Source: Gammaproteobacteria bacterium (GTDB taxonomy: Bacteria; Pseudomonadota; Gammaproteobacteria; Pseudomonadales; GM7GCV1). Taken from it: a DNA stretch of 8,355 nucleotides. The stretch lies in contig JAURLY010000095.1 in the NCBI GenBank assembly GCA_030830945.1, positions 1 to 8,355 on the forward strand. Direction: 5' to 3'. The notes under the pieces are model-generated. The model made no database searches. It had not been told where the DNA came from and was given only the letters and a program-made list of their open reading frames with translations. Shown one piece after another: positions 7,360-8,355 of the stretch. Positions within the stretch are counted from its first letter, which is position 1. Every line of letters begins with the position of its first letter. A program made the translations under genes and the position numbers.

Positions 7360-7496
7360 TTCTTAAGCATAAATAACGATAGGCGTTTAGGTATTGTATG
7401 TGATTCAAGCAAAAGAAATATAAGTACTTATGAAAGCCTTTAGGGCAGTTTATTCAGCCATGTACGCCCTCATAAATAAAAGATGTCTAAAACTGC
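7360..7496. other. Divergent intergenic region between the glycosyltransferases and the rRNA operon
   Basis: No gene is seen. It contains a perfect 12-bp palindrome ATAAGTACTTAT (7420-7431), an inverted pair GCAGTTT (7445-7451) / AAACTGC (7490-7496), and an AT-rich stretch at 7471-7492 just upstream of the rRNA promoter that could act as an UP element. The minus-strand glycosyltransferase promoter must lie here. A TACAAT -10 candidate exists, but I could not find a good matching -35. Confidence 0.4.
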
Positions 7497-7531
7497 TTGA
7501 CTCGTTAAAGTCGAAGTGTAAAATGCGCGCC
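7497..7531 (+). promoter_or_regulatory. rRNA-type promoter with GC-rich (stringent) discriminator
   Basis: TTGACT (7497-7502) and TAAAAT (7519-7524) are separated by 16 nt, the spacing typical of rrn P1 promoters. They are followed by GCGCGCC (7525-7531), the GC-rich discriminator associated with ppGpp/DksA control. An AT-rich upstream stretch precedes the -35. Confidence 0.8.
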
Positions 7532-7536
7532 TCTGC

Positions 7537-7574
7537 TCAGGGCAGCCCCCTGAAGATAGAATGTTCTTTAAGAA
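7537..7574 (+). promoter_or_regulatory. Leader antitermination (nut-like) site: hairpin plus boxA
   Basis: TCAGGG/CCCTGA (7537-7542, 7548-7553) can form a boxB-like hairpin with a 5-nt loop. BoxA follows as TGTTCTTTAAGAA (7562-7574), close to the enterobacterial rrn boxA TGCTCTTTAACAA. Such sites recruit NusB/NusE and Nus factors to prevent Rho termination in rRNA operons. Confidence 0.7.
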
Positions 7575-7580
7575 AAGATT

Positions 7581-7634
7581 GAGTGGTAAGTTGCTGAAAA
7601 AATAGATTTTTTTCAGTGGCAATAGGTACCACTC
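7581..7634 (+). other. 54-nt hairpin resembling a 16S processing stem without the 16S gene
   Basis: GAGTGGTA (7581-7588) pairs perfectly with TACCACTC (7627-7634). After an asymmetric internal loop, 7590-7602 pairs with 7608-7620 over 13 bp, including three consecutive G-T type pairs, and closes on a 5-nt loop (TAGAT). That makes about 21 bp, long enough for RNase III. In a normal operon the 16S gene would occupy the loop of the equivalent stem. The identification as a processing stem is inference. Confidence 0.6.
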
Positions 7635-7704
7635 CCTAGCAAGTTTGCGTAACTCGGGCTTCGCATGGACACTGCTTCGCTATACGTGAGCCAGGTGCCA
7701 GTTC

Positions 7705-7781
<77 letters not shown>

Positions 7782-7798
7782 ATTTACGGTCGCAAAAA

Positions 7799-7838
7799 CA
7801 ACTCAAAAAAAACGCTGTAAATAAGCGAAAAAGAGTTG
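7799..7838 (+). repeat. Nested inverted repeat between the two tRNA genes
   Basis: CAACTC (about 7799-7804) pairs with GAGTTG (7833-7838), and inside them CGCT (7813-7816) pairs with AGCG, separated by A-runs on both sides. It partly overlaps the -35 of the internal promoter. Its role is unknown. It may be a processing or folding element of the spacer transcript. Confidence 0.4.
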
Positions 7839-7870
7839 CTTCGGGATGCGATTTGCGTAAAATGGCCGCC
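7836..7870 (+). promoter_or_regulatory. Second rRNA-like promoter between tRNA-Ile and tRNA-Ala
   Basis: TTGCTT (7836-7841) and TAAAAT (7858-7863) are 16 nt apart, followed by GGCCGCC, a GC-rich discriminator. The layout copies that of the promoter at 7497 (same -10, same spacing, similar discriminator). If active it would transcribe tRNA-Ala and 23S independently of tRNA-Ile. Confidence 0.5.
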
Positions 7871-7899
7871 CCCGACGCCGGGTAGCAAAAACAGGCGAT

Positions 7900-7975
7900 G
7901 GGGCTATAGCTCAGCTGGGAGAGCGCCTGGTTTGCATCCAGGAGGTCTGCGGTTCGATCCCGCATAGCTCCACCA
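7900..7975 (+). tRNA. tRNA-Ala (anticodon TGC)
   Basis: A 76-nt cloverleaf with encoded CCA. The acceptor GGGGCTA pairs with TAGCTCC and contains the G3-U70 pair that marks alanine tRNAs. The anticodon stem CCTGG/CCAGG encloses TTTGCAT with TGC at 7933-7935. The tRNA-Ile to tRNA-Ala gap of 118 nt is longer than the 42 nt in E. coli and holds the internal promoter. Confidence 0.98.
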
Positions 7976-8000
7976 AATCTTGCTAGCTAGGTTCGAGATT

Positions 8001-8034
8001 AAAAAACAAATTCTTTGCGAAGGATTTGCTTTTT
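8001..8034 (+). other. Terminator-like hairpin in the tRNA-Ala/23S spacer
   Basis: CAAATTCTT (8007-8015) pairs with AAGGATTTG (8020-8028), with one T-G pair and a TGCG loop, and is followed by C and five T (8030-8034). The stem is AT-rich, so termination would be weak. It is followed at once by the boxB/boxA site, which would counter early termination. It could equally be a processing stem. Confidence 0.35.
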
Positions 8035-8061
8035 GGCTTCGAGCCAAATGTTCTTTAAAAA
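8032..8061 (+). promoter_or_regulatory. Spacer antitermination site: boxB hairpin plus boxA
   Basis: TTTGGCT/AGCCAAA (8032-8038, 8042-8048) makes a 7-bp hairpin with a TCG loop. BoxA TGTTCTTTAAAAA (8049-8061) follows directly. The segment AATGTTCTTTAA is identical in the leader (7560-7571) and here (8047-8058). A second boxA before 23S is usual in gammaproteobacterial rrn operons. Confidence 0.7.
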
Positions 8062-8182
8062 TGTGGATAACTGTAACTGTATCAAGGCAAGTGTCTCGAT
8101 AGACATCTGTTTTTTATATCAATCGTTACTGGTGTTTCATTAATTTGAAATGCCATAAATAGCACAGTCGCTGACATTATAT
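8062..8182 (+). other. Pre-23S spacer
   Basis: No gene is seen. It holds a small hairpin TGTCT/AGACA near 8092-8105 followed by a T-run (8110-8115), and then an AT-rich stretch. Near the end, GTCGCTGAC (8167-8175) can pair with GTCAAGCGAC (8184-8193) of the 23S 5' end with one bulge. This part should include the 5' strand of the 23S processing stem, whose partner lies beyond the window. Confidence 0.6.
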
Positions 8183-8355
8183 GGTCAAGCGACTAAGCGC
8201 ATACGGTGGATGCCTTGGCAGTCAGAGGCGATGAAGGACGTGGAAATCTGCGATAAGCCCAGGTAAGTTGATAACAAACGTTATAACCTGGGATTTCCGA
8301 ATGGGGAAACCCACCTGCTTGCAGGTATCTTATACTGAATACATAGGTATAAGAG
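8183..8355 (+). rRNA. 23S ribosomal RNA, 5' part (cut by window end)
   Basis: The sequence from GGTCAAGCGACTAAGCGC onward, including ACGGTGGATGCC, GGCAGTCAGAGGCGATGAAG and CCGAATGGGGAAACCCA, is the conserved 5' domain I of bacterial 23S rRNA. Only the first 173 nt or so lie in the window. The exact 5' end is set by similarity to the E. coli start GGTTAAGCGAC and may be off by a few bases. Confidence 0.97.

Noticed and set aside
7420..7431. Palindrome ATAAGTACTTAT in the divergent region
   Set aside because: It is a 12-bp AT-rich palindrome that can arise by chance, and no regulator of that specificity is in the window. It is noted only in the region description.
8091..8115. Hairpin TGTCT/AGACA followed by a T-run, as a terminator before 23S
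   Set aside because: The stem is only 5-6 bp with a gap before the T-run, and it lies inside an rRNA precursor after a boxA. A real terminator here is unlikely.

Overview
The window looks like a moderate-GC gammaproteobacterial chromosome segment. The tRNA-Ile(GAU)/tRNA-Ala(UGC) pair, the boxA-type antitermination motifs and the 23S rRNA 5' end (GGTCAAGCGACTAAGCGC) are all gammaproteobacterial in style. The first gene belongs to a family often seen in marine and polymer-degrading bacteria. A closer assignment (for example to the marine Cellvibrionales groups) is a guess from memory, not shown by the sequence.

Left part (1-5100): a putative periplasmic oxidation and uptake locus. A 894-aa lipoprotein (GTG start at 20) joins a beta-propeller 'membrane-bound dehydrogenase' domain, HEAT-like repeats and a C-terminal cytochrome c domain (CAACH, distal Met). 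It ends in a clear intrinsic terminator. Next comes a 460-aa GntP-family sugar-acid permease with its own sigma70-type promoter (TTGTCA-17-TATAAA). Upstream of that promoter are a perfect 16-bp palindrome and a second 7-bp-arm inverted repeat. A bidirectional terminator separates the permease from a convergent GntR/FCD-family repressor. The palindrome AAACTGTATACAGTTT has the TGTA-TACA core typical of FadR-subgroup GntR operators, so the repressor probably controls the permease. My inference is that the lipoprotein oxidises a sugar or related substrate outside the inner membrane, passes electrons to its heme, and the acid product enters through the permease; the substrate is unknown.

Middle part (5321-7359, minus strand): two glycosyltransferase genes overlapping by 4 nt (ATGA). 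They are a GT2 (rhamnosyltransferase-like) followed by a GT4 resembling LPS-core mannosyltransferases of the LpcC type. They probably act in surface polysaccharide or LPS assembly. No terminator is visible between them and the repressor gene downstream.

Right part (7490-8355, plus strand): the start of an rRNA operon. It has a stringent-type promoter with a GC-rich discriminator, a leader hairpin and boxA, then tRNA-Ile, tRNA-Ala, a spacer boxB/boxA, and the first 173 nt of 23S rRNA. The striking point is that there is no 16S gene between the leader boxA and tRNA-Ile. In its place is a 54-nt near-continuous hairpin that looks like the two halves of a 16S processing stem joined through a 5-nt loop. 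A second rRNA-like promoter lies between the two tRNAs. This is either a genuine 16S-less rrn operon or an assembly or deletion product, and it is the observation most worth checking.
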